Translations under genes and position numbers: made by a program
Shown: positions 37,501 to 52,500 of the stretch, in pieces
Layout: each line of letters opens with the position of its first letter
How positions within the stretch are numbered: position 1 is the stretch's first letter
Assembly (NCBI GenBank): GCA_907165065.1
Contig: OU015530.1
Coordinates: 52,178,465-52,242,464, forward strand
DNA from: Caprimulgus europaeus
Taxonomy: Eukaryota > Chordata > Aves > Caprimulgiformes > Caprimulgidae
DNA length: 64,000 nt
Reading direction: 5' to 3'
Notes under the pieces: generated by a model
Databases searched by the model: none
Told to the model about the DNA's origin: nothing
The model's input: only the letters and a program-made list of their open reading frames with translations

Positions 37501-40500
37501 TAACCTTCCGAGAGAATGCTGATGCAACAAGCGTAGTGCAAATCTTAACTGTATCAGCAAGCTCAAGTTCCTTATTATCCACAACAGCTGCACACCCAGC
37601 CAAAAAGCCATCTTCTCTAAGGAAAAGAGCCAATATCATTAAAATCCTGTCTCCATACACCTGTGTTTCCACTGAAAAACTGGATGATTTAGCCACAATA
37701 ATTATTAGATTATTTCAATCGTGTGGTAAGATCTAAAATTATTCTGTTATCATTTCACCTGAGCACTCACTTTAAATTTCATTCTGCTTTCTGAAGACTT
37801 GGATTCCTTAAAAAACACAACAAAACAAAATACTTTATTCCTTCAAATTTCAATGCAAGTCCCCTGGTTCCAAACCCAGCAGTCTACCTATCTTCTTCCA
37901 ATTTAGCAGAAAGCAGCTCATCCCAAGCAACTCTGAATTCTCGACAGTGTTAGAGACACAGAGAGACTCAGAATAAGAACATACCGCAATTTTTCCAAGT
38001 AATCACATTAAGATGGTGTCATCATTGGAACTGAAAGAGTGCATTTCTGGCAATCATTATACAATTAAAAAGGCTTCATCACATGTGAAAGAATGTTGGT
38101 GCTTGGTATTGAACAGCTACAAGCTATGGGATCTGGCTGGAGACGTCAGTCTCTTGAAGGTCCTGCTGGACATAAGGTAAGATAACTGGCCCCATAAAAA
38201 GAGATATTGATCAGACTGGGAAACAGTGATACTGGCAATAAAACTAAAATAGAGAAATACCATAGGCCATCAAAAGATAGGTTGTGAAACAAGGCTTCAA
38301 AGGGTACGACAGTCAGCACCTTCTTCTTCATTTCTTCAAGAATCAGTGGCTGGAAGTGCTCCCTGGACTACACTCTGAGCAAGTTTAAGCAGGCACTGTC
38401 CCCCACAACATCCTTGGAGCAAAGCTTAGAAAGTATGGGATTGATGAGAGGATGGTGTGACAGTTTCACAGGTTAGGGGCTGACCTGCTGGAGAGGAGTT
38501 CTGAGGAAAAGGACATGGATGTCCTGGTGGACAGCAGGCTGGCCATGAGCCAGCAGTGTGACCTGGGGCCAGGAAGGCCAACAGTATCCTGGGGTGCATT
38601 AAAAAGAAAATGGCCATCAGGTCGAGGGAGGTTCTCCTCCCCCTCTACTCTGCCCTGGTGAGGCCACATCTGGAGTCCTGTGTCCAGTTCTGGGCTCCTC
38701 AGTTCAAGAGGGACAGGGATCTTCTGGAGAGAGTCCAGTGGAGGCCACAGAGTTGATGAGGGGCCTGGAGCATCTCCTGTATGAGGAGAGCCTGAGAGAG
38801 CTGGGACTTTTCAGCCTGGAGAAGAGTAGACTGAGGGGATCTGATCAATGTCTATAAATACCTGAAGTGTGGGGGACAAATGGATGGGGCTGAGCTCTTT
38901 TCGGTGGTGCCCGGTGACAGGACAAGGGGCAATGGGCAAAAACTGGAACACCCAAAGTTCCAGACAAACCTAAGGAAACACTTCTTTACTGAGAGGGTGC
39001 CGGAGCCCTGGGACAGGCTGCCCAGAGAGGGTGTGGAGTCTCCATCTCTGGAGATGTTCAAAACCCACCTGGACACTTTCTTGTGTAACCTGGTGTAGGG
39101 AACCTGCTTTGGCAGGGGGGTTGGACTGGATGATCTCCTGAGGTCCCTTCCAACCCCTATGATTCTGTGATTGTTTCCTAAATGATTTTAAGTCTTCACG
39201 TATTTTAACACTGGGTTCAATACAAGGGTAAAACTGCAGACAGTGGGCAGATACAAGTCAGGACTATGAAAAAAAAAAAAAATGTATTTGAAACCACTGC
39301 TTAATAAAGTGGGAAGAAAGTAGAAATAGAATTACATTTTTCATGCAAACCTGTATTGCTTGTATCTCTCTACTATATTGTATCTACTACTTGTCAAAGA
39401 CAATGAACAATTTTCCCTTTGTAAAAGTGGCTTCAACTCTCATCATTACCCCACAGGGTGCTAAAAAAACCAACAGCACAGCAAACTGCTGAAAAATTGC
39501 CCAAGATGAATGTAGCTAAACTACACTGCTCCTTTACTTACTGATGCACAACAGACATAACAGGGCAGTAATTCTTAAAGTGGAGATACACATGATTGCC
39601 CAGGCATCGCAAATGCAAGATGCACATGATTGCAAACTCAAGCTGTGTGGTGGCCATCATCCTTAATATCCTCCATTTTCTGACTTTTCAAATGCACATC
39701 AGCTCATTGTTTCCCAGGCAGGCAAAGGGTTAAACACCTCCCATTACTGTCACTTCCTTGCTCTAATTACAGAGGAAGATAAACTGAAAGTGAGGGAAAA
39801 ATTCCTTCAGGATTTTTTCAAGTATCCATTTATAACATGAGATGCCATGTTTGTTGGGAGATGCAAAATCTTTAATTTTAGAACACCTGATGTGATTGTG
39901 AAGAGGTAACAGGCTCCTCTCAGAAATAAAACGCAGCAAATACCAAGTACTCTTCATTCAGAAGTAGCATTTTGTTTAACTTGAACTTTATCTCTATTCA
40001 AAGTTCACATTTCTCATAGTGGGGGAAGTGGTAGCTATGTATACGCTTCATGATGATGCTGATATTTAGTCTTCAAATGAGCAAGTTCGTCTTACAGCAG
40101 AAAGACTGTACCTTATATAACGGACGCCGGACATCAATGGGACAGTTCTGTATAACTTCATCAACTACATCCGAGATGGATTCCATAAAATCAGGATTAG
40201 CAAACTACAATGAAACAGAACAAACATTAGATTTTTCCTCTCAAGAACAGAGAAACAAAAAGGCAGAAGGGAAACTGTAGAGAGATTTTGTAATGGCACT
40301 TCTAAAGGGGGTGGGTAGGAATCGAAATCACTATTACTCCTGCTCACCAATTATCTACATTAGAACAAATCTACTTCTGCACAAGGGAAATGAGAATTCC
40401 TTTTTCTGCAGAGAAATTCAGATTCTTTTCCTTGGTCACAAAGTCACTGGTTAAACTTTACATACTATGGGCCTACTATTGCATGTGACATGAGCTTGAG

Positions 40501-43500
40501 TCCTCCTGCAATATTAAATATAATGTTGCTGTGTAATGTGGCCAGCCTTTCCTTTTAAGTAAAATTTTAAAAGTCAACATGCAAAACAGAACATTCCCCT
40601 GTAAAAAAAAATTCAACCCTAATAAAATACTTATGTTAAATTCCCACCAAAAGTCAGGGGGTTTTTTTTACAAGCACGCAAAATCTCTAATATTCAAAAA
40701 AGCATACATAATCTAAGGTCTTGAGTGGAAATCCCATCAATGCAAACATCAATACAGTGCTAACAAATTTCTGCATTTATAAATACTAGAGAGACTGAGT
40801 TGCTAATGCTAGAAAATATTCTTGGACTAATGGTGATTTTCCACTTAAAACTTGAAAAAAAAAAAAAAAAAAAAGAACAGTTCATAGCCTAGGTTTTGCC
40901 CTTTAAGAGACTAAACTTTGATAAATTAAATGAATTATCAATACATAATAACATATTATTATAGATATATTATTATATAACTTTAAAACGTTCCCAAAGG
41001 TGTAGAAACTATTTGAGATTTACAACCTAAACAAGGTGAAGTATCTGACTGGATGAATAACAAAAGCCAAAACACAACAAGTACATATTGAACTGAAAGA
41101 GAAATTAGCAAAGGAAGTTGGCTTGGAGATCAGGAGCCATAAGAATGATGTCAAAAATCCCCAAGAATTCAAGCTAATTTCCATAGTAAGAATTAATCAT
41201 GCAAGAAGTTAAAACATGAAGCCACATGAGTTAAAAGAGAAGAAAGAAGCAGTGTTGCTTCACATGGAGAGTTCTCCTCTGAACGAACTACAGCCTGAAA
41301 ACTTCTCCCAAGCTCTCCATAAAAGTACTGATATAACAGCAGGGCTAAAGGAATAAGAAGAAATGAGAGTCATGGCATCCAAAGCAGAGTGTGTCATGAT
41401 CCCAGAACGGGGACAAGAGAACTGACATGTGAAATTGCAGTCTGCTAGCAAATACCACATGGTTGGAGAACAGCAAGTAAAATACATAATTTAAAAAGTG
41501 GAAAAATAATCTGGATACCTACAAACCCCAAAGCCTAACTTCAAGAGAATTAAGGACTTCCGAACAAAATCTGTAAACTGAAAACAGGAAGAGATTACAA
41601 GACAGCTTTACCAAAGGCAGCTTTTACCCAGCTAACTCGATACCCTTTGAAGTGAGGAGTTAATGGAGTCCAGCAAGAAATTCTCTTTGGATGCAGTACG
41701 TATCATCTAGCGTGTTTTTCTTGTCTAGAAAGTCAGTTCAGTTTGGTTTGGGGCTTTTTTTTTTTCAATACAGAGCCAAGAAACTATCAAGAAATGAAAA
41801 AAATTGAAATTAGTCCTTTATCCTGTTCCTAACAGTCTTTGAAGGGACTGTGGAAAAAGGAGCTATGAAAATGATGTCTGACAGGGGATTCAATGCCTCT
41901 CCAAGATCACACGGGTAAACAGCAAGGAGGACAAACTATTTAGCCCAGAGGTTTAACACTGGCACAAGATCAGATGGCTACAAACTGACCACCAAGAGAT
42001 TAAGGCTGGAATTTAGACAAAAGGTGAGAGAATGAGCTTTTTTAATATTCTTCTGATAGAAGGAAGATAGACAAAGGGAAACTTCACCAGTGTTAATGTG
42101 GATCTTGATCAAACCTTTTAATAGTATTCACATTATGGGTGCCTGCAATAAACTCAGTGGAGTGCGTAGGAACGGAGAGGACCTTCTCTGCTACGCTGTA
42201 GCATATTAAAACTCAACTCTTTCCTCTCCCATAATATTACAGTATCCTGAAGCTCACTCAAACTGAACTACCAAAAACCAGACAGACTAGTATTGTAACG
42301 TTTCCTAGAATTGTACATGTTACTTCTGACCACACCAAGAGATTTCAATGGACTTCCCTCAAGGACAAATTTAGCATCCGTGCTTTATAAATTAACTCAG
42401 TATCAAATGTCAGCATCCAAGATTTAGAATATTATCAATGCAATGCTACCATGCAAAGTAGTGCCTAAAGGGATTGGCAACACAATCAAATACAGTATAA
42501 AGGTATACTGGTTTAAATCAATGCTGAAAGAAAGAATGGAACTATTATATAAAATCTCTAAGTTCAAAAAATTTCTTCTTCAACAATTTTAAATTGCCTT
42601 TACAAAAACAGAGTAAGATGTTTTAAATGTTACATGGGACATTAGAAGAATAAGTATCTTCTGTGCTTACATTTTTCTGTGCTTAAGTTGACTGAGACCG
42701 TGCATGGCTTGATGTCAGGAGACTCACTGATATCTTACTTCCACGTGATGGCGTGCTGGCACCAGAAATGGCAGTACCTCCCTCCCCGCCCCCGACCTTC
42801 ACTCACACGGCAAAGTTTCTGTAACTTAACACTGCTAGTCCTATTCTTACCTCAGGGTGAAAGAAAATTTCAGGTCCAAGGAACCTTTCATAACCGACAT
42901 CTATCACAAACTTGGTTTTGTTGATTGCATTGATGCCAGTGTACTGTTTGATCCATTTCCGAGGATCTCCATCGTACTTGGCAAATTCCTTCACTATATC
43001 GGGGCAAATGTAACAGTATTTTTCCTGTTAGGAAATACTGAGCATTAAAAATTGCCAAAATAATTATTCCATCATTGCATTAAAGTCTAGCACAATGGGA
43101 AAACAAAAATATGGGAGTATTCTTACAGATGGGGCTGTTCAACAGATGTTCTCACTCACACCACTACTGAAGACTCAACACTACAAGACAATGCACGTGG
43201 CCTATTTGTTTCAGTAAGATTCACCTAGATGAGTCTTTCCCAAGAGGAAAACATCACAGCCATTAGGTCTGTGATGATAAAGTTGTTCAATGGCAAGCTT
43301 TCCTTGCAAGATCAGATGCACACACATCACCCAACTAACGTTACACACATGTATTTTTTATTAAATTAAAAAGCAAATTTTAAACAAATCTAAAGCTTAA
43401 AATGCTGATTTAATCTGCAGAAAATATTTACTCCAGTCTACCATGAAGATTTTCTTCCTCTTTCTCCTTCCCCTGTACTTGATTGGATAAACCCCCAGAA

Positions 43501-46500
43501 GCTTGTGTAATTACAATATACTGCCTACACTTGCATTTTTAAGAGAGCCACTGGCAACTTGCCAAAGCCAAAAAATTTGCTCAAAGACTTCTATTTATGT
43601 ATTTATTAAGAGATAAAGAAGTGCATACCTTTATGGCTTTTGCTGTCTCCAGAGACTGTTCAGGAGGAATTCCCACCTCCCTTTCCCTTAGGAGCTGTTG
43701 AATAAAGTAAGTAATATCTCTACCTGCAATAGGAATATGTTTGATGCAACTTCCAATCACATAGCCTTCTGCCTATGTAGGAGAGGAGAAAAAATATTTA
43801 GGGAAAAACCCACTGTGTATCAATAACTAACACCAAGACTAACATTCACTTTTTATAATACTTTGTTTTGATTTTAATTAAAACTAAAGTCGTGAAACTA
43901 CAAAATTACTGTAAAAACATGCGACCCACTGGAAAGTGGATCTTATTTTTATTTAAAAGACCTTGACTACCACATATAAACAGATTGTGATTATCTGATA
44001 GATAAAAAGTCATAAACAAAAAATCTTGCACACATTAGAAGACAAAATCTGGTCAAATGGCCCCTTTTAGGCATGATCTGAAAAGCGACCATGATATAAA
44101 TAGACCACTTGTGTCCTGTTTAAGAGTGAAAAATTAAGGAAAACGTGTAAAATTTATTAAAATTCTCAGCCAAGAAAAATACAATTAAGTAATATTTAAA
44201 GATAAGCACAATAAAAACAAGAAATCTATTTGCTGAATTGTTTTCAGGATGCATTTACTGAAAACACTGCTATTGCTGTGCCAACATTATTTCTTCCCTT
44301 CCTTTTTTTTACCCCAGGGTTTCAGCACTGTAAATGCTGTTTTTTCCCATATGAAGAAAACAGTGAGAAGACCAAGTTAATACCAAAATGCAAAATGAAG
44401 TTAAAGGGAATCAGATTTTCCATTTCTAAAATAACTGATCATTCAAGCATACTACATGTTTCAGAAATACATGAAATGACATCAGTACAACAGATGTCAG
44501 TATGCACAGATAATTCTGTATTTTTAACATCCTAACTTAATTAAGCCATTTGAGATAAAACACGTATATGAACATACATTTATACAAGCTTTTTGTAGTT
44601 TTTACACAAGCAGAGTTTACTAGCTTCTAAAATACAATAAAATAATATAAAAAACACGTTTTCAGTTGTATTAAATACTCAAAATGCAGGACACCAAAAA
44701 AGTTTGTGTATTTCTTGTCAAACGCTGGTGGCATGCAGAGATCCCAAACCATGACAAGCATTAATATTAAACAGAACTGGGGCACCACAATAATGGAAGA
44801 CAAAGTTTTACACAGAAATAGCCTTTAAAAGCTGGACTGATGAGTCCTTACTGTGACCTTCCTATAGTCTGAAAGCTAAATTAATTGCATAAAGAAGTTC
44901 ACACAATAAAATACATACTTTTCAAAACAATCATAAGGGAGGAAAAAATCCCAAACAATCGAGCAACACTAAAAATTTAAAAATAAAGTTTAGTTTCACA
45001 CTTTTTATTTAAACCTATAGTGAAGAAACCCCCTATCTGTCCAAACCACTGACAATTTCAAATTGCATCCGGCTACATACCACAGGAATTACGTGGGTCA
45101 CTCCATCACCGCTATCGATGACAATTCCAGTCAAAGTACGTTCTCCAACCTGCCGTGACGTCCAAGAGGCAGCTAAGGCTAAGACTGCCTACATGAGAAA
45201 GAGTTTATATTTAGAAGCAGGCAGAGTGTGCTAATTTACACTCTCAAAAAAACACCATTTCAAACGTTTTAGACATGTGGATACAGAAGACTATACATAC
45301 TGCAGCTATACTGTACTTTAGAAGTATATATTCATTTGTTCACCTGAACAGCAATGTAAAGTCCTGGTATGTTAAATGATTCGAACATGATTTCTGCAAG
45401 ATACTCTCTGTTTTCTGGTGTGTTCAGTGGTGGCTCTGTCTGTACACACAAAAACAAAAAAAAGGGAGGGTTTGAAAAAGCGCCTCAATAGAGTCCTAAC
45501 GGTTCATGCACGGATTAGCTTGGTACAGTAATCAAACTTTTAAAATTCTCAGTGCACTCAAAATAGAAAATCTCGAACAGAATTTAGTTTAAACCAAGTG
45601 ACTGAAGCTTTTCAAAAACAAAATCCAACCTGCAGTAACTTGCATCACAAAATGAACAGAATTTAGTTATAATGCAGCTTTACAGATTACTTTCCTCTTC
45701 CCCCTCCTCCTCCCCTCCCCTCCCCTCCCCAGTTGCTGAAAAAAATAAGAGACGTATACAGAGAAAAATCCACCAACAGCTACTTGTGCCTAGAATATTA
45801 TTTAGTTTTCCTCTTACAAAAGTGTTTTCTTACCCAGTTTCATTAACTCACCATTAAAAAATAGTGATCCTCAGGTTCAGCTCGTAGGTATTTAAAAATG
45901 ACCTGCTCCATGAATCTCTCCATGAGATCCCAGTCTTCAACAATACCATGTCGTATAGGCCACTGAAACAAGAACACTTGTCAACACTCTGGACCACACA
46001 AAGACAAACAAACCCAGAAATAGGAAGAGTTCAAGTCCCCAAACCCTTCCATCTTCTGCAAGAATTAAAACATCTTATCACATGGTTACCTTATCAAATC
46101 CTCCATTCTAATTTCAATTTACAGGCACTATTTGAAGTTATCTCCTGCTCCCAGGTAATTCAAATTGCAATTCTATTTTGCAGGACTAGAAGCCAGAATC
46201 CTGGCTCTATTCCCAATAGTGCTATTGCTCTGCTGCAGAACTGTGTTTTAATTTCTTTTTGTAGCAATTTTATCATTTACAAAGTTAAGAATCATACTTG
46301 TTTTCAATATGCCTTCCAATCTATAAAAAGAAATAGAGACCATATAGTCTATATATTTTCAACAAGACTTCTGGCAGGGATGATGTTTACATTTTGTTCA
46401 GTGTTAAGAACACAGCTGACATTTAAGTAATACAGTAGGATGTATAAAATATTATTTTTTTCCACATAATTCATAAGCTGGTAACATTTTGTAAGTACAA

Positions 46501-49500
46501 GAAGTCCTTTACTAGTGTATGGAAAATATGATTCACAGAAAAGCTGCACTGAAGACAGCCCTCCACAAAACATTTGTGACATACCCTGAAGCAAAAGTAT
46601 CCAACACACTCCCCAGTTGGTATGCTGTGTTAAGAGGATACACTTTTAGCAAGAACTTAAATATTCAGTGTTTATGACTATTTTAATAGCTAATAATTTT
46701 GAAAACTGAACAGATGCACCGTATCAACGAGTATTTACAAAAGGGTTCAAGCACCAATCACACAGGCCAGCACCAGGAAAACACACTTAAAAAAATGGAC
46801 AGTCGTGAACCAAATCATGCAGTTTTTAAAAACCAACAAAAATACTTTACAAAAAAATCAAATGTGTGTTTTAAATGGCTATCAAAAAGGCCTAGAACAT
46901 CATATAATAAAAATGTGAAACTTTGAAAAGCCTTCTTAGAAATACTCAACGCTTACCTTTGTAGCATATGTAGGTTTATCTATGGCTTCATCTCCTATGA
47001 AAAAGTCCAGATCATCAACGCCTTTCATTACCCTCCTCTGAGCCTGGTCACCTACTTTGGCTGATTCTCGGATTGCAATACCTTAAAATAACACCCACAC
47101 AAATCAAAACAAACTTAAAACAGCTAAATACCAAGTAATGAATATTTATTTACTTAAGGGTTTTTTGCAGAAATAAAAACTGGGATATAGAAAGTAAAGT
47201 TTCCAGAAAGCAGAAATTACGTAAGTGATCCATCGACAAGCCAATATAGCAGAGTTCTCACTGTATCACACGTGATTCTAGTCACACATCCCTCATGAAT
47301 GTAAATAATAACTCAGAAAAAAAAAATCTTGAAAATGTATTGTTACAGGCTACAGTAGTCACTAAACCTGCACAAGTGCAGCATTCCACCGGAGATACTC
47401 TTTAAGCCAGTAACAACATGATTTTCTGAGTTTCAACTCTGAGAATTAAGAGAGCAGGAGGAGAAAAATATCTATGTACTTCAGAAATAAGCATTGGAGT
47501 CATTATCCTGGTTGGTGAGAAGAAGGAAGAGGGAAGGGGAGAAATCAATTTGCAGTGCTACAGAGAAATCTTTGCAGACACTTTTGCTTCCCATTAGCAA
47601 GCTGCGGCTATCACTAGAATTATTAGATGATGGCTGCTATAGGCACGATGAGACAGCAAAAAAGCAAATCTGGGGCAAGCTATAAATAAAAATGGAATCA
47701 AGCACTCTTCAAACAATCTTATTTATACAGTTTTCTTTTAATAGGTCATAATCAATATCTAAGTAACATACCAGAGAAATGCAGAGCAGAGAGACATCAT
47801 CCACAAAAGTGCCAAATACTGTCAGCACCCAGAATTACTGACAAGCAAGCCATCCTTTTGGAAACACATCTAAGCCCCAACAAGTTTATAGTTTCATATA
47901 ACAGGATTTATAACAAATTCACAGGAAACTCTTGCTAACCCACTTCTTTAACATAAGACAGTTAAATCTTTACCAGTGGTTTAGGTTTGAATTTTTTACA
48001 ATACTTAAAATAGTTAAGACTACAACCAGTATTGCAGCTACATCTGGGAATGAGCATGTCCCCCTCCACCTCTTTGGCCCACAGTTACCTTTATTATTTC
48101 CTTATCTTTATATTCCTACTATAAGTAGCTACAATACAGTCTAGATGCATTAATAAGCAGTGAATTGACAGAGTTCACAAAAAGTAAAAGGCAGTGTTTA
48201 ACGTAACTGGAGATAACCAGGACATAACAGATGCCATTATAGACATAAATACATAGTCAGTGCTACTATTTATAAACTTATATAGCATTTGGGAGAAACT
48301 ATTAAGACAACAATTAAAATCAAGAACATCAGGAAGGTATAATACTTTAGACAAGTCTAACACACAAAAAAGTAAGAGTAAATCTGCTCAACAAAAGCAT
48401 GTTAAATGGGCAAAACCATTTTAATTGGTAAACACACACCCAAAAAGAACATTTTCTAATAGGAACAACTTTTTTGAATATTAAACTGTCTACAGTTCCA
48501 GACAATGTAAATAAGGCAGACACCACCTGCACTTTAGTACTTAATTTGATTGGAAGCCTTCCCCAGCTTATCCAGGCAGTAACCATGGTGTCAGGTAGAC
48601 AGGAGGTAAATTGCATTCTGTCTACTCAAGAGTCCTGGCAGAAAAATAATGGAGATAAAAAGGAAATTGGACTGGAGTTCTCTTCATCTTTGTCATAGCA
48701 ACCAAGAGCTGATTTAATGAGCAACAGCCCTAGCTAACTGCAAACAAGGAGTTCTGTTTAGCTACACTCTAGCCAAAGATACTAACGCAATGAATATCAC
48801 CTCCCAGATGGACAAGAGACTCATGGAAGTGCTCAGTGACAGCAGTGTCTATTTGGAGGGACAAAAATTTACTCACATGATGGGATAATGAACTGAGGTT
48901 CTGTGTTTCCTGCATAGCCAAGCTTCGTATACCTAGAAAAAGAATGATCAAGAGGTCATTAAAAGAACTTATATGTTAAAAAAGAAAAAAAATACTTTAA
49001 ATTCACTACACTTCTTAAAGTGAAAGCCAAATAAACTCTCACCACATCTATAGTTTCTGGGTTATGCTTTCAAGTGTCATCCTGCTGAGAAGAAAACTCA
49101 GAGTGGTAAATATTTTAGGTGTTATTTATTTTTCAGACACCTTCAGCTTACAAATTTTGGTAGTGTTTTTTTCCAAACTATGAAATCTGAAAACTTGGCT
49201 CTTACTTTCTCCATCTTGTTGGTTACCTATGACAAAAGATGGGCTGGCCACATTCCACCCTTTGGTAAGAAAAGGGGCTGCACAGATCTTACCTTTCAGA
49301 AAGCCACCATGACCAAAGATGTCATTAAACTTCTCACATTTATCAAACACAGGAAAAAAAAATATACTATGGCTTATGTACAAGCCACAGTTCACAACTC
49401 CAGTTGCAATCCTGATACAATTCCCTTTCATGCCTTGCACAAAGCACTGATCTGTCACAGGTATAGTATCTGTGTGTGGTAATATATACACACTACACCA

Positions 49501-52500
49501 AAGTAAGCATGCATTGATAAAATCCATTAGAAGTGAGCAGCAGATGGTATGAAGCATTGTCTGTCTCTTTCAATATACATCTAATATCTATTTTATCAAG
49601 TAAAGGACCAAGAGAAAATTCATTGGTAACTCAGGGATGAAAAAAAAGCAAAGGAATTTTCACACAAAACCTAAAATCTCTGCATAGTTCTACTGTCTGC
49701 AAGCTAGTTCAGGTCTTTAGCAACTAAAAATAATTAATATCCCAGACTATGAAAAACAGATCTAATCCCTAGGGGAGAAGAATTCAGAAGCAGTTTCAAA
49801 AAAAAGAAAATAAAAGGAACAACAAAATGAAGACACTTTCTCTAATCTAGTCATCAGATTGGAATAGAAGTACAATACTAGCACAAATTGAAGGATATTA
49901 GCATTATTCACCTAATTTTTGCCATGAAAACCAAAAGCCAGGACATTCTTAAATGAGATCAAACACAATCTAGGTCCTAAAGTGAATTTAGGGTCTTTGT
50001 CCAGAGCCTACTGTCAATATGTGCAAACACTATTATGCCCTCACTAGAGCAGAGGGTTGCTTCTTCATTAACAGCTTAAACAGTAAGTTCCCCTTTATGG
50101 AGTATTTGGTATAAAAACATTCATTAAGAGTCAGTTTGCTTAGATAAAGGAATTAAATCAAAACAGAATTAGCAATGACCTTGAAATTTAAATATTACAT
50201 TTTCAACATCTCTTCAAAGCTATAGCTTCAGTAGATTTCAATAGACTTTAAAAAGCCGTTTTGCCTGAGGCTGTAAAGACAAGGACTGTGTTTTGGGGCA
50301 AGGGTTTGTTGTATTTTTAATCATCATTATATGGGCACATGCTTTCAGCCTAATCCAAAACTTCGGTGCATACTTTCTGTGGCTCTCAAAAATACACAAT
50401 CAGGACATTAAATTGGACTCATTTGTAAAGAAGGCCATTACTAGTAAGAATCCTTTTTATAATTATTATTATTATTGCACAGTTTCTTCACATTTTAGAA
50501 TGAGGTCTAGCTAGGGAATATTGGTAAAACATAACAAGGAACAACAGGAGTTACACTGGGATTTAAGACATTTTACAGGATACTTCCTCTCCATTTCTCT
50601 CTGAAATGAGTTTTGCTCAAATGCACATAGTAAGGACCAAGAAAACCATTTCTGGATTCAAGAGACCTAGTTTAAGCCAGAAATGGCAATCAGGCAGAAA
50701 TCTCATAAAAACAGCCATTCAAGCCCCAGTGACAAAAAAAACCTTAAGTCCATACATATACCTAAGCATGTAAAGATGTATATATAGTTTCTATACAATT
50801 TTTATATATGTGTGTGCATATATATATATATATATATTTATAAGGTTCCTAAAATATAACCAGAACTCATTTCTTAGAGCAAACTCTGGCCAAGAGGTGA
50901 GTTCAGTTTGCCATCTTTCCCCTCCTAGACACAAGCTAAACTCACACCCATTCGAAAACACCTTCTAAAAGTCAACTTGGGTTCTCAGTCAGTAACAGTT
51001 TTCCCTTCCCTCTCAAGTGGGGATCAGACCCCCTATTAGAATAACTTATCAAGTTATAGAAAGCTTACAGCTCCATATTTTACTGATTTCTTTTTTCACT
51101 AGCTGAATTAACCCCAGTTAAAACTAGAGGATAAGCTTATTTCTCAGTATCAGTGAAAAATAGTTCTCTTCAAAGAACATATGTCACAGAAGATAACACC
51201 TGGAAAGATTTCTTTTGCATGTCATTAATCCATGGAGGATTAATATGAGAACTATGAGAATAACTAAATTCTCAGTTCGGTGCTGAAGAAAGGCAGTGAA
51301 AAAAATGCTGTTAAAAAAAAAAAATCTATTTAGGATCAAACCAGAGAGAGTCTTGAACAAGCAGCCATATTTCAGGTGTTTTGACAAAACCAAATGGAAA
51401 GGAAACACAAACCACTCTCAAAACCACTGAGGAAGAGAAGGAAAAGAGACGATGTGATTGTGCTGCCCTTTCTTATCCAGCAGCCTGTTCACTCAAGGAT
51501 GTGGTAGACTTGGTCCCAGATTTCTCTTCTGCCTAGCAGGACCCAAACACATTCCACCTTACAAAGCCATACCCAAGAGTACATTAAAGTCTTTGGATGA
51601 CCTACTTCCAGGATTTCCTACCGAGATTGTTTCCTTTATACAAGATATTTAAATATTCATTGACCTGAAAGGCTCTGGACTTAAACAGTTAGAGAGGTTA
51701 CCTGGTCTCCAGTCCCTTCTCCAATGAATATTTAAGCATCCAAAACATGGTTTTCCTTCTCCTGGGTTACAGCCTAGCAGACTAACAGTAATGCCACATC
51801 TTGTGATCTCTAAAATACAGAGGCAGCTGTAGGGAATATGTAGATAATCAGTATTTCAACTTAATTTCATTAAAAGTAGCAGATTTATTGCCAGTGAGAT
51901 AGTAACCTACTGGAAATTCTCCAAAATATAGGATATTGGAGACTGCATTAAAGATTAGTAGAAAAATGATCCAACAGACTAAGGCTATGTTATACAAGGA
52001 AATCTGGAAAGCCTACTCATTAAAAAAAAAAAAAAACCAAACTGGAAATTATATATTGTTGTAACATGCAGTTTCTAAAAATAGTGTTCCCTCTGACATA
52101 CTGTTTTTTCCAGGTGATTAGTTAGCACACAAATCAGTTTCACTCGCTTTTGCATGAGGAATGGTCATCCTAACCCCCTTCTCTTCTGAGGTCCTACCAT
52201 GGGAAGATGGAAAAATCTATCATAGAAAAATGATTGCACAGATATAGAAATTGACCAAACTTGAAAGCAGATGCTACAGCCTCAACCACTTTAAAGAGAA
52301 GAGAGATATTTTTGAAAATGAGAACATGCATGAGAACAACATGATTTAGGCATTTAAAATAAAAAACTCAGGCAGTTACTTTATCCATCTCAAAATATAA
52401 AACATCCAATTTTTCTCTGGACAAGTATGCAAAAGATCAAAGCCCAGCTGTGAACATTTTAGCATTTCCTCAATTTCTATTGCTTCTTGGTCCAGATCTT

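Noticed and set aside
23715-39098. Two similar 72-codon plus-strand frames (23715-23933 and 38880-39098) as a possible small gene family
   Set aside because: Both are the decayed C-terminal end of the CR1 second open frame, with the typical [16 protein letters not shown] stretch.
45948-46430. 160-codon plus-strand frame
   Set aside because: It is antisense to ACTR3B exon 4 and intron 3, with no recognisable domain.
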